A stretch of DNA of 64,000 nucleotides from Streptomyces sp. NBC_01498 (GCF_036327775.1 NZ_CP109598.1:6367501-6431500), one strand, 5' to 3'. Positions 30,103-38,764 are shown, numbered from the stretch's first letter. The notes: generated from the sequence alone by a model not told the origin. Numbers and translations: made by a program.

Positions 30103-30609
30103 TCAGGCCAGGGTGATCGAGTCGCCGGAGACGGTGATGGAGGCGGCGCCCAGCGGCTTGCTCGCGGGGCCCTTCTTCACGCTGCCGTCCGCCGCGTCGA
30201 ACTGACTGCCGTGGCAGGGGCAGGTGATGGTGCCGTTGGAGATGTCTCCCACCACGCACCCGGCGTGGGTGCACGTGGCGGAGAACGCCTTGAACTCACC
30301 GGCCGTCGGCTGGGTGACCACGATGCCCTTGTCCTCGAAGACCTTGCCACCGCCCTCCGGGATGTCGGTGGTCTTGGCGAGGACCTCGCCCTGCCCGCCG
30401 GCCGAGCCGTCCTCGGTACCGCCGTCACCGCCGGCGCCGTTGTCCGTCCCGCCGCTGCCCGCCGGGGCCTCCGCGGTGTCCGGCGATTCGTCCGAGCCGC
30501 AGGCGACGAGTGCGGCGCCCAGGCCGACGGCGCCCGCCGCCGCGACGACCGTCCGGCGTGCCACCGTCCGGCCCGAAGCCGTCCGCGCGGTGCCCTGCGT
30601 TCCCGTCAT
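30103..30609 (-). CDS. Rieske [2Fe-2S] lipoprotein, Tat-exported
   Basis: A 168-aa exported Rieske protein. The N-terminus has a twin-arginine signal (VARRTVVAAAGAVGLGAAL) running into the lipobox LVAC, so it should be folded with its cluster in the cytoplasm, exported by Tat and lipidated. A Gly/Asp/Ser-rich linker precedes the Rieske domain (residues ~85-168) with cluster ligands in CTHAGC and CPCHGSQFD. It resembles stand-alone Rieske proteins of Streptomyces with unknown redox partners, not the cytochrome bc1 subunit QcrA. AGGAG precedes the ATG at 30609. Confidence 0.92.
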   Translation of the reverse strand: MTGTQGTARTASGRTVARRTVVAAAGAVGLGAALVACGSDESPDTAEAPAGSGGTDNGAGGDGGTEDGSAGGQGEVLAKTTDIPEGGGKVFEDKGIVVTQPTAGEFKAFSATCTHAGCVVGDISNGTITCPCHGSQFDAADGSVKKGPASKPLGAASITVSGDSITLA

Positions 30610-30778
30610 GTCTGCTCCTGTCCGTGGCCGGCTCCGGCGGCCGGTTCGTGAGGGGATACGCGCCACCGGCGCGCGGCGTTCAATCACGGTCGTACTTTTT
30701 CTCAAAGTTTCAAGAACTTGGCCGGGACGTCCCTGCCCGGACCCGCACGAACAGGATCGGGCCCGTGGCGGAACACCC

Positions 30779-31798
30779 TCAGAGCCCTGTGATCCCGGCG
30801 GCCACCGGCAGATGGTCGCTCCCCGTCGCGGGCAGCGTCCGGATCTGCGCGACGGTCGCCGAGCGGGCCATCACCTGATCGATCCGGGCCAGCGGGAAGC
30901 GCGCGGGGAAGCTGAGGGCGAAGCCCCGTTCCGCCACGTCCAACCGCGAGGTGAGCGGCGCCAGCCCCCGGTCGTCCGCCGTGCCGTTGAGGTCGCCCAG
31001 CAGAAGCACCCGCTCCGTCCGCTCGCCCGCGACCGCGCGGCCCAGCAGCCCGGCACTCTCGTCGCGCGCGGCCGAGGCGAGGCCGCCCGCCCCGAAACGG
31101 ACCGAGGGCAGATGGGCGACATACGCCGCGATCTCGGCGTCCGGGGTGCGGACCACCGTACGCAGCCCGCGTTCCCACCCGTCCGCGATGCCACGCGGTC
31201 GGATGTCCACCGGCCGGCTCCCGGAGAGCGGATGCCTCGACCAGAGCCCGACGGTCCCCGCGACCGCGTGGTACGGATACGCGGCGGCGAGAGTCCGCTC
31301 GTAGACCGCGAGGGCGGGTGGCACCAGCTCCTGAAGCGCGATGAGGTCGGGCCCGGTCTCGGCGAGGGCGCGGGCCGTCCCCGCCGGGTCGGTGTTCTCG
31401 TCGCTGACGTTGTGCTGCACCACGACCAGGTCGTACGCGCGGGACCCGGCCGACGGCAGGAACAGCCCGCCGAAGAGATACGTCCAGGCCGCCACCGGCA
31501 GCAGGAGGGCCACCAGCGCGAAGACCGAGCGGCGCAGCAGGGCCAGGACGAGCAGCACCACGACCACCAGGCCGAGCCACGGCAGGAACGACTCCAGGGC
31601 ACTGCCCAGCCGGCCGACCGCGTTGGGCACGACCCCGTGGAACACCAGCAGCGCGGCCGTCAGCACCGCGAGCACGGCGAGTGCCCGGCCCCGTCGCCGG
31701 AGCCAGGACCGGCGGCCCCGCGCCTCGTCCTTTTCTTCCTCCCGCGCCTCCTTCCCTGTGTCCGCTTCCGCGTGCTCCCGCGCCTGTTCCACCATCAC
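30779..31798 (-). CDS. Membrane protein with endonuclease/exonuclease/phosphatase domain
   Basis: A 339-aa protein with a charged N-terminus (residues 1-35), about three transmembrane helices (residues ~38-115) and an extracytoplasmic endonuclease/exonuclease/phosphatase domain. The catalytic pieces are present in order: VVQHNV, LIALQELV (metal-binding Glu), LLLGDLNG (GDxN) and TGSDHLPVAA (SDH). The substrate might be a phosphoester on the cell surface or DNA. Either the GTG at 31798 or the next codon ATG (31795) is the start. First in order of several minus-strand genes facing away from the biosynthetic cluster. Confidence 0.87.
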   Translation of the reverse strand: MMVEQAREHAEADTGKEAREEEKDEARGRRSWLRRRGRALAVLAVLTAALLVFHGVVPNAVGRLGSALESFLPWLGLVVVVLLVLALLRRSVFALVALLLPVAAWTYLFGGLFLPSAGSRAYDLVVVQHNVSDENTDPAGTARALAETGPDLIALQELVPPALAVYERTLAAAYPYHAVAGTVGLWSRHPLSGSRPVDIRPRGIADGWERGLRTVVRTPDAEIAAYVAHLPSVRFGAGGLASAARDESAGLLGRAVAGERTERVLLLGDLNGTADDRGLAPLTSRLDVAERGFALSFPARFPLARIDQVMARSATVAQIRTLPATGSDHLPVAAGITGL

Positions 31799-31878
31799 GT
31801 CCCGTCCGCTCGACCGTGTTCCTCAAGACGAATGATCAGCGGCGGCGGTTTCCCACGCGGCACGCTCGTCGCGCGCGT

Positions 31879-31950
31879 TGCAGGTGTGACGGGTGTGGCG
31901 GATGTTGCAGAAGTAACGCTTGTTACAGAAGTGACGAGTGTTACGGGCGT
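31879..31950. repeat. 18-bp imperfect tandem repeat at gene end
   Basis: Four consecutive 18-bp units related by TGTTrC-AGAAGT-type sequence (starts 31879, 31897, 31915, 31933). The last unit contains the stop codon of the DUF2236 gene. Within unit 2, GTAACGCTTGTTAC can fold on itself. The array may have grown by slippage in the spacer after the stop. Confidence 0.6.
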
Positions 31951-33122
31951 TGCGTGTCCGGTGTGCCGATCACCGGGGCCGGGGGAGTCCAGCGCCGGGT
32001 GCGCGGGACGGCGGAGGACAGCCCGTAGTCCTTCTTGAGCCGTTCCGGGATCGCGTAGTGCATCACCCGGCCGCGCGTCAGTGAGGAGAGTTCGAACACG
32101 GTGGTGAGATGGCCGAGGCGGTCCAGCGCCCAGGCCCCGAAGGGCGAACGGTCCTCGACGGTCTCCAGCACGTTGAGCAGCACCGGCGCCGCCTTGACGA
32201 GCGTGTCCCAGGGCGTACGGGGCACCTCCAGCCAGTCGGCGCCCGTGTCGCCGATCAGATACCGGATCAGCGCGGAGACCACGGGGTCCAGCAGCGTGCC
32301 CGGCACGACGTCCTCGTACAGGTTGATCAACTGCCGGGTGAGGTCGGCGCCTTCCCGGCTCGGGCCCATGTGGCGGGTCATGTAGAGGTCCGAGAAGCGG
32401 CGGGCCGCGTCCAGGTCGGCGGGTACGTGCTCCTGGTCGACACCGAGCATCGCGCCCACGACCCGCCAGGCGTAGTAGTACGCCTCCGCCCCGTCCACGC
32501 TCATATGGATACCGAGCCGGTGCAGGGCGTCCAGGACCTGGACGGAGAACATCATCTGCCCGCCGATCATGTCCTCCTGGCAGATCGGCGTCCCGAGCGC
32601 CGCCACGTCCCACAGCCCCTCGCGCGCGAGGTGATGGCGGATCGACGCGTGCAGCAGCCGGACCTTCTGGGCGGCGGGGATGAAGCGGCTGCCCGCCTCG
32701 AAGGCGTCCGGCTGCATGAGGAGGACGGTGAACTGGCCCGTCTCCGCCATCCGCTTCGAGGGGTACTTGAGCGAGTGGGTCGCCGACAGCAGTTTCGCGA
32801 TGTGCGGTACGAGATAGCAGGCCGGCATGGAGGCGAAGGACAGGGCGGTGGAGATGTGCACGTTGTTGTCGATGAAGAACAGCCGTGCCTTCTCCATCTC
32901 GTCCCAGTCCACCCAGGACGGCGGGGCGCTCGTCACGTGCAGATACTCGCGCGCCACCTCGGGGAGCCCGTCGGGGAGTTCCTGCCCGACCGTGGAGACG
33001 TACCGCATCAGGGAGTTGAACTTGCCGACCTCGCCGCGCTCGAAGAGCGTCGCGACGGTGGCGTCGGCGAGTTCGTCACCGTAGCCGCGCAGGTCGTCGG
33101 AGGAGGGTTCGGTGGAGGCCAC
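31941..33122 (-). CDS. DUF2236 / MpaB-like oxygenase family protein
   Basis: A 393-aa protein of the DUF2236 family, which includes fungal MpaB and, more distantly, the haem-dependent latex-clearing protein that cleaves polyisoprene. The central motif RLLHASIRHHL (conserved Arg and His) and the following GTPICQEDMIGGQMMFSVQVLDAL segment mark the family, and YYYAWRVVGAMLGV follows. It is therefore a candidate haem oxygenase. It lies directly downstream of a polyprenyl diphosphate synthase gene on the same strand, so a prenyl-derived substrate is a reasonable but unproven idea. GAAAGG precedes the GTG start. Confidence 0.85.
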   Translation of the reverse strand: MASTEPSSDDLRGYGDELADATVATLFERGEVGKFNSLMRYVSTVGQELPDGLPEVAREYLHVTSAPPSWVDWDEMEKARLFFIDNNVHISTALSFASMPACYLVPHIAKLLSATHSLKYPSKRMAETGQFTVLLMQPDAFEAGSRFIPAAQKVRLLHASIRHHLAREGLWDVAALGTPICQEDMIGGQMMFSVQVLDALHRLGIHMSVDGAEAYYYAWRVVGAMLGVDQEHVPADLDAARRFSDLYMTRHMGPSREGADLTRQLINLYEDVVPGTLLDPVVSALIRYLIGDTGADWLEVPRTPWDTLVKAAPVLLNVLETVEDRSPFGAWALDRLGHLTTVFELSSLTRGRVMHYAIPERLKKDYGLSSAVPRTRRWTPPAPVIGTPDTQRP

Positions 33123-33279
33123 GGTCGAGCCTTTCGAGAGGTGGGGTGCGAGAGGCGGGGGCCGGGAGCCCGGCGGCGGACGCGGGCCGGCCGGGGCGCT
33201 GTTGATCCGGGGGAGGGCTGTGCCGACCCCGCCGGTCCGTACGTAACTCGGCCCGTACGCCGGTCTGTTCGTACGCCGT

Positions 33280-34335
33280 TCAGTCCGGGCGGCTGGTGGC
33301 CGCGGTGGCCAGCCGGGTCAGGGCGCGGTGGGCGAGAGGGGGCAGTCCGGCGCCGTCCAGCGCGCGGACGGCGACCTCGACCCGTTCGGTGATCATGGAC
33401 TCGACCCGGTCGTGCGCGCCGGTGCGCCGTACGACCTCGCGTACCCGCCCCGCCTGGGCGGCGGTGAGGGAGCGCCGGCCGAGGAGCGACGACAGTTCGC
33501 GCCGTTCGGCGGCGGTCGCCGCCTCCTGGGCGAGCGCGACGAGCGCGGTGGGACGGGCGGTGGCGATGTCGTCGGTGCAGGACTTGCCCGTGGTCGCCGG
33601 GTCGCCGAACAGGCCGATGAGATCGTCCCGCAGCTGGAACGCCTCGCCCAGCGGGAGACCGTAGTCGGTGAACACCTCGCGCAGCGGGGGCCCGGCGCCC
33701 GCCAGCGAGGCACCGATGTGCAGCGGATGCTCGACGGTGTACTTGGCGGTCTTGTAGCGGATCACCTTCAGTGACCGCCGGACGTCCGGGGCTGCCCCGG
33801 TGTGCAGGATCTCCAGGGCCTCCCCGGCGATGAGTTCACGGGCCAGTACGGCCCACAGGTCCCGGGCCCGGCCCAGATACGCCGAGGGCAGCCCGCACCC
33901 GGCGAACAGCTGACCGGCCCACGCCATCAGCAGATCCCCGGCCAGCATCGCCGTCGAACGGGCCCGCGCCTTGGGGCGCGGCCCGTCGGCGAACGCCGCG
34001 CGCAGGGCGACATGGGCGGTGGGCAGTCCGTGCCGCAGCCGGCTGTCGTCGATGATGTCGTCATGGACCACGGCGGCGGCGTGGACCAGTTCCATACTGG
34101 CCGCCGCCCGCACGAGCGCGTCGCTGTCGGGCTGCCCCGCCGCGCGCCAGCCCCAGTAGCAGAACGCCGAACGCAGGCGCTTGCCGCGCGAGGTCGCGGT
34201 TGTCAGGACGTGGGCGAGAGGCGCCAGTCCGGCGTCCAGCGCCAGCAGCGCGTCGGTCTCGGTCCGTACGAAACGGTCCAGCGCGCCGTCCACCCGGGAC
34301 TTGAACTCGGCCTGCCCGAAGGGTTGTTCAGACAC
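33280..34335 (-). CDS. Polyprenyl diphosphate synthase
   Basis: A 351-aa isoprenoid chain elongation enzyme (geranylgeranyl-diphosphate synthase type). The first Asp-rich motif is VVHDDIIDDSRLRHG and the second is QLRDDLIGLFGDPATTGKSC, in which the third Asp of the classical DDxxD is Gly, as is common in bacterial GGPP synthases. KGKRLR-type substrate-binding Lys/Arg appear as SRGKRLRSAF. The GTG start overlaps the stop of the upstream small gene by 8 nt, giving translational coupling. No terpene cyclase is seen in the window, so the end product is open. It lies 1 kb from the start of the PKS cluster and may or may not belong to it. Confidence 0.92.
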   Translation of the reverse strand: MSEQPFGQAEFKSRVDGALDRFVRTETDALLALDAGLAPLAHVLTTATSRGKRLRSAFCYWGWRAAGQPDSDALVRAAASMELVHAAAVVHDDIIDDSRLRHGLPTAHVALRAAFADGPRPKARARSTAMLAGDLLMAWAGQLFAGCGLPSAYLGRARDLWAVLARELIAGEALEILHTGAAPDVRRSLKVIRYKTAKYTVEHPLHIGASLAGAGPPLREVFTDYGLPLGEAFQLRDDLIGLFGDPATTGKSCTDDIATARPTALVALAQEAATAAERRELSSLLGRRSLTAAQAGRVREVVRRTGAHDRVESMITERVEVAVRALDGAGLPPLAHRALTRLATAATSRPD

Positions 34336-34747
34336 CGGGGTGGCTCTCGGCGGCGCGGGCTTCCCCGGGGCGGGATTCCGCGTGACGGCTTTTCCCGGCT
34401 CCGCTTTCCCCCGGGGCGCCCGCGCCGGGGACGGCGGCCGTACCGTGCTGGGTGTGGCGGGTGTGCCGGGAGTGGCGGGCGAGCACCTCCATGTGGGCCA
34501 CGCCGCCGAGACCGAGCGGGTCCCCGGTGAGGCGGTCGACGGCGAGCCGCCCGCGTGCCTGGAGGTCCTGGCGCCCCTGCGCGGCGAGGGCGCCGAGGTC
34601 GGAGCGGCCGAGCAGTCCGTACGCGGCCTTCAGCGCCGATCCGCAGGTGCTCACGGCCAGTTCCGCCAGGCCGGCGACCAGGAGGACCGGCCGGGTCCCG
34701 TCCTCGCCGTCCCGACGGACGTCCCGCTGTACGCGCACGGTCCCCAC
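34328..34747 (-). CDS. Small hypothetical protein coupled to polyprenyl synthase
   Basis: A 139-aa protein I do not recognise. Residues ~17-95 form a regular helical region (LVAGLAELAVSTCGSALKAAYGLLGRSDLGALA, split by a Gly, then GRQDLQARGRLAVDRL), while the last 45 residues are low-complexity Gly/Glu/Ser/Arg. Its stop overlaps the start of the polyprenyl synthase gene by 8 nt, supporting real translation and a shared operon. The start is uncertain: GTG 34747 or a GTG three codons later. No signal peptide. It could be a partner of the synthase or of the DUF2236 protein, by position only. Confidence 0.62.
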   Translation of the reverse strand: MGTVRVQRDVRRDGEDGTRPVLLVAGLAELAVSTCGSALKAAYGLLGRSDLGALAAQGRQDLQARGRLAVDRLTGDPLGLGGVAHMEVLARHSRHTRHTQHGTAAVPGAGAPGESGAGKSRHAESRPGEARAAESHPGV

Positions 34748-35519
34748 CCCTCTGTACCCCGGCCGGTCACGGTCGTGTCCGGCCCTGGGAGCAGCGTGCC
34801 CGCCGGACGGGACTCCCCGCCCGCCGAAAACCCCATCAAGTGATCACCCGTTCACGCGTGCGGGACCGGTGCCGAGGGCGTACCGGAAGCCGAAACCCCC
34901 GGGCGTACGCGGGTCCGGCGTCCCCAGCCGATGGAACCAGCCAACCGGGGTGGGGCGGAGGCCGGCGGGCGGCGGGCGCGGCGGCCGGAGGTTCGCCCGT
35001 TCTACGCGCCTAGCGTGGAACGGGGGCCGGAGCTTCCGGTGACGCCGTGTCTTCGGTGTCCGGCCACGCGACCTGCGGATCGCACTCGAGAGCGGCCCGG
35101 CGCCCGCCGATCCGGGCCTCGTCCGTGCCCGCTTCGGCCCCAACTCCTCGCGTGGGTGGTCCAGTTCACCCGCCGACCGGAATACGCCAACCTGGGCCGA
35201 GGATTGAACCAGGAAGCCCCCACTTTGCGAAAGTGATCATCTGATTCCGGTCCGGAGTCGGGGCCGCGTTCCGGTTGTGCCCCGCGATCACGCCCGTCGA
35301 GGGGCGGCGGGCCCCGGCCGACGGTGCCGGGAGGCGGGGCGGGAGGCGGCCGTGGCCTCGGCGTTCATGTGGTGCGGCCCACTTAAACGTACGGCCCGGT
35401 TAATTATCGGCCGGAGCTGCTCGCGACCTGCCGTCGTACGGCCCGGAGTCAAAAACTTCGCTTTGCGAAAAGGGCTGAATTCTTTATCGACGCTGGCCGG
35501 ATCCAGGTCCATACTTCTT

Positions 35520-35535
35520 TGTGATGTAGGTCACA
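35520..35535. promoter_or_regulatory. Consensus Crp (cAMP receptor protein) binding site
   Basis: TGTGATGTAGGTCACA is a perfect TGTGA-N6-TCACA palindrome. Streptomyces Crp binds GTG-N6-CAC and is known to switch on many antibiotic clusters. The centre is about 158 bp upstream of the predicted transcription start of the FAD oxidoreductase gene, so either it acts at a distance or another promoter lies closer. Confidence 0.75.
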
Positions 35536-35649
35536 ACGGAGCCGGTCAAAAGCCGTCAAGACGGGACAAAGAATGGGGTGTTTGAGCGGAATGGATCATT
35601 CCAATGACTGATTTTCGACGCCCCTCCATTGCCTCGCTATTACCCGTGC

Positions 35650-35679
35650 TTGACCTTCATCTGTCGATTTCCATAGCCT
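35650..35679 (+). promoter_or_regulatory. Predicted promoter of the biosynthetic cluster
   Basis: TTGACC (35650-35655), an 18-bp spacer and TAGCCT (35674-35679). This fits the vegetative consensus and would give a ~60-nt leader before the ATG at 35746, with GACGGGGG as ribosome-binding site. Confidence 0.6.
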
Positions 35680-35745
35680 CCCGGTCGTACTCCCGCCGCT
35701 TGCAGCGGTGCGTAGGTTCCTTAAACCAAATTGACGGGGGATCGT

Positions 35746-36987
35746 ATGTACGATGTCATCGTTGTGGGTGGACGCTGTGCCGGGTCACCGGTCGCGATGC
35801 ACCTGGCCCGAGAGGGACACCGGGTCCTCGTCGTGGACCGGGCCTCGTTCCCGAGCGACGCGGTATCCACCCACTACATCCACCAGGCGGGGCTGCTGCG
35901 GCTCCAGTCGTGGGGACTGCTCGACGAGATCATCGCGGCCAAGACCCCGGCGCTCCGCAAGATGAACTACTCCTACCGGGGCATCGAACTCAACGGATTC
36001 GCCGAGCCGGTGGACGGCATCGACGCCGTGTACTGTCCGCGCCGCGTCGTGCTCGACGAGATCCTGCTCAACGCGTCCCGCCGCGCCGGCGCCGAGGTGA
36101 TCGAAGGCTTCACCGTCTCCGACCTCCTCTTCACCGACGGCCGCGTGACGGGTATCCGGGGGCGCGAAGGGGACGGGCCGGAGCGGGAGTTCCGTGCCAC
36201 GATCGTCATCGGCGCCGACGGCTTCCACTCCACGGTCGCCAAGCGGGCCGGCGCGGAGCTGTACAACGTGCGCCCCGCCGCGGGCTTCATCTACTACTCG
36301 TACTTCAGCGGTCTCGACTGGGGTCTGCACCACAGGACCGGCTTCAACGAGAAGTGGTTCGGCACCTGGCCGACCAACGGCGACGTGAGCATGCTCGCCG
36401 TCATCTGCACCAAGCGCCACCTCAAGGAATTCCGCCAGGACGTCGAGGCCAACTTCCAGGCCGTGTTCGACGACGTCTCGCCGGAGATGGGCGAGCAACT
36501 GCGCGACCAGGGCAGGCGCGAAGAGGACTTCAAGCCCATGCGCTACCCGGACAACTACTATCGCCGCGCCCACGGCCCCGGTTGGGCGCTGGTCGGCGAC
36601 GCCGGGTATCACAAGGACCCGTACACCGGCTGGGGCATCACCGACGCCTTCACGCACGGTGAACTCCTCGCGGAGCGTGTCCACCAGGGCCTGGCCGGCG
36701 AGCGGCCGATGGAAGAGGCACTGGCCGAGTACAACAAACTGCGCGACGAGGAGAGCGCGGGCGTCTACGACTTCACGACGACGCTGGGCGAACTCACCGA
36801 ACTCCCGCCGTTCTTCGAGGCGACGATGTCCGCGATGAGCGCGACCCAGGAGTGGACCGACCGGATGCTCGGCCTGATCGGCGGAGTCGTACCGGACTAC
36901 GAGGTCTACGCGCCGGACGCCCTGGAGCGTCTCTACGACTCCGCGGGAGTGCCCGAGGAGAAGCGGATCTACGACCCGTCCGCCTGA
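35746..36987 (+). CDS. FAD-dependent oxidoreductase/monooxygenase
   Basis: A 413-aa flavoprotein of the group that includes aromatic hydroxylases, geranylgeranyl reductases and halogenases. The N-terminal dinucleotide motif reads VVGGRCAGSPVAMHLA, in which the usual GxGxxG is GGRCAGS; the second FAD motif is ALVGDAGYHKDPYTGWGITDAF (GD motif) and RATIVIGADGFHSTVAK is the middle one. No tryptophan-halogenase WxWxIP motif is seen, so halogenation is unlikely. It starts the probable biosynthetic cluster, 480 bp ahead of the Rieske oxygenase gene. It might hydroxylate or desaturate the product. Whether it shares a transcript with the following genes is uncertain given the hairpin between them. Confidence 0.86.
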   Translation: MYDVIVVGGRCAGSPVAMHLAREGHRVLVVDRASFPSDAVSTHYIHQAGLLRLQSWGLLDEIIAAKTPALRKMNYSYRGIELNGFAEPVDGIDAVYCPRRVVLDEILLNASRRAGAEVIEGFTVSDLLFTDGRVTGIRGREGDGPEREFRATIVIGADGFHSTVAKRAGAELYNVRPAAGFIYYSYFSGLDWGLHHRTGFNEKWFGTWPTNGDVSMLAVICTKRHLKEFRQDVEANFQAVFDDVSPEMGEQLRDQGRREEDFKPMRYPDNYYRRAHGPGWALVGDAGYHKDPYTGWGITDAFTHGELLAERVHQGLAGERPMEEALAEYNKLRDEESAGVYDFTTTLGELTELPPFFEATMSAMSATQEWTDRMLGLIGGVVPDYEVYAPDALERLYDSAGVPEEKRIYDPSA

Positions 36988-37465
36988 CGGCCGGCGGTTC
37001 GCCGCACCGTCCGACCGGGGCACATCAAGCCGGGCACACGAGTCGGACCTGTGCGCCCGACGTGCCGTCACCCGCCCGTACGCCGGTGAGCCGCGCACGC
37101 GTCGCGCACGCCCGCAGTCTCGCGCACCCCTTGAGCACAAGGCCGGTCGTCCTCCGGTGAGTTGTCGCCGGATCCGCCGTCGTTCTCCCCGCGACGGCGT
37201 GCGCCCGATCCCGTTCGAGTCCCTCCGGCATTCCCCCGGAGGGACCCGAACGGACCCTTCCCGACCCCACCACCCCTCTCCCGTCGCCCGCCAGGTGGCC
37301 GGGTCCCCACGCCTCACCGGGCACCGCCCGGACAGCACCTCTCAGCCTCCACTTGTCACGCAGCCCCACCATGCCGGGGTTCGGTGCGGCCTTGTCGCAG
37401 CCCCGACGCCAACAACGTTCCCGCACCGCATTCCATGCGCTTGACCCTCTGAGGGAGACCAGCAG
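36988..37465. other. Gene-free interval between FAD gene and Rieske oxygenase gene
   Basis: 478 bp, very GC- and C-rich, with no convincing coding frame. It contains the long inverted repeat at 37211-37253. A separate promoter for the oxygenase-PKS operon is likely here but I could not pick one out. Confidence 0.6.
37211..37253. terminator. Long inverted repeat, possible terminator or attenuator
   Basis: Two 18-bp arms (starting CCGTTCGAGTCCC and ending CCCGAACGG) pair with one mismatch around a 7-nt loop. There is no U-run. It could end the FAD gene transcript 220 bp after its stop. Confidence 0.5.
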
Positions 37466-38764
37466 ATGACGCGTGCGTCCAGCATGTTCGATCTCATCAG
37501 TGAACAGGGCGATGAAAGGCCGTACTTCGAGACGGGCGGCATCGGCAGGTCACACGACTTCTACACCGGCGAGGAGCAGTACCGGCGGGAGATGTCCCGT
37601 ATCTACGGCAGACGCTGGCTCCCGGTGGACCACGTCTCCCGGTTCAAGGACAAGGGCTCCTACGCCACCCTGAACATCGGCACCGGTTCCGTCCTGATCA
37701 TTCACGGGGACGACGGGATCCAGGCGTACCACAACTACTGCCGGCACCGGGGCTACAAGCTCGTGGAGGAGGCCACCGGCAAGCGGCAGAGCCTGGTCTG
37801 CCTCTACCACTGCTGGGTGTACGACCGGAACGGCAAGCTCAAGAGCCTCAACGGCACCTATTTCGACAACTTCTTCGAGAAGGAGAAGAACGGTCTGCTG
37901 CCGGTGCGGACCGAGGTCCGGTTCGGGGTCGTGTTCATCGCCCTGTCCGACGACGCCCCCGATCTCGACGCCTCACTCGGCGAGTTCGGTGAGTTCGCCC
38001 GCGTCTACGAACTGGCCGACCTCGAATGCGTCGAGGCCAAGGACTACCCGGTCGCCTCGAACTGGAAGCTCGTCGCGCACAACGTCAACGAGAGCCTGCA
38101 CTTCCCCACGGCACACAAGGACCTGCACCGCATCACCGACTTCGACGACGCCGGCACCTACGACCTCAAGGGCGACATCGTCGGGGCGTGGCAGAGCATC
38201 CGGAAGGCGTACAACTCCGTCTCCATGACGGGACGCAGCGGCCGGACACCGATGGAGCTGGTACCCGAGGCGGACCGGCAGCGGATCAACTGGATCACGA
38301 TCCTGCCCAACCTCCTCTTCGGGTTCACGGCCGACTACGTGATGATGCAGTGGGTCTGGCCCGAGAGCCCCGGCACCTGTTTCGTCCGGCACTTCTGGCT
38401 CTTCCACCCCTCCGAGACCGCCAAGGCGGACTTCTCCCACGAGGCCGTGTTCGCCCTCTGGGACAAGGCCAACTACGAGGACTGGGAGATGTGCGAGCGG
38501 ACCCACCGCGGCCTGTCCAACCCCCTGTGGACGCCGGGGCAGCTCTCGCTCGACGAGGAGGTCGTCTCACAGATCGACTCCTGGGTCGCGGCCGAGTCGG
38601 CGGAGCCCCGGGACACCGCTCCGAACGGCGAGCTACGCGCGTCCACCGAGGCGAACGGCGAGGTCCCCGCCTCCGCCTCCGGCAACGGTGAGGCCCCCGC
38701 GGCCACCGCCGTCAACGGTGAGGTCCTCGCGTCCGTCTCCGAGAACGGGAAGGCCGCGGAGTGA
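37466..38764 (+). CDS. Rieske non-haem iron oxygenase, alpha-subunit type
   Basis: A 432-aa ring-hydroxylating-dioxygenase-like oxygenase. The N-terminal Rieske domain has CRHRGYKLVEE and CLYHCWVY (C-x-H ... C-x2-H). The catalytic domain has the mononuclear iron site: NVNESLHFPTAHKDL supplies the bridging Glu/Asn and the two His, with the Asp ligand further on. The last ~60 residues are a low-complexity tail of NGE/AS repeats, perhaps a linker. GAGGGAG lies 8 nt before the ATG. The gene overlaps the first megasynthase start, so it is in the same operon. No ferredoxin or reductase partner is in the window. Such enzymes in clusters hydroxylate, desaturate or cyclise. Confidence 0.92.
   Translation: MTRASSMFDLISEQGDERPYFETGGIGRSHDFYTGEEQYRREMSRIYGRRWLPVDHVSRFKDKGSYATLNIGTGSVLIIHGDDGIQAYHNYCRHRGYKLVEEATGKRQSLVCLYHCWVYDRNGKLKSLNGTYFDNFFEKEKNGLLPVRTEVRFGVVFIALSDDAPDLDASLGEFGEFARVYELADLECVEAKDYPVASNWKLVAHNVNESLHFPTAHKDLHRITDFDDAGTYDLKGDIVGAWQSIRKAYNSVSMTGRSGRTPMELVPEADRQRINWITILPNLLFGFTADYVMMQWVWPESPGTCFVRHFWLFHPSETAKADFSHEAVFALWDKANYEDWEMCERTHRGLSNPLWTPGQLSLDEEVVSQIDSWVAAESAEPRDTAPNGELRASTEANGEVPASASGNGEAPAATAVNGEVLASVSENGKAAE

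Larger units (their letters stand above)
34748..35745. other. ~1-kb control region between divergent transcription units
   Basis: No convincing gene. The part after 35380 is clearly more AT-rich than the rest of the window, typical of a promoter region. It contains the hairpin CACTTTGCGAAAGTG (35221-35235), a second CTTTGCGAAA (35461-35470), a consensus Crp site (35520-35535) and a promoter (35650-35679). A weak reading frame at 34931-35236 has no homology. Confidence 0.7.

Noticed and set aside
34931..35236. A 101-codon frame in the control region
   Set aside because: No ribosome-binding site, Arg/Pro-rich composition, and no recognisable domain.
37208..37230. GTTCGAGTCC resembling a tRNA T-loop, a possible tRNA fragment or attachment site
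   Set aside because: The flanking bases cannot form a T stem, and the motif is one arm of a long inverted repeat.
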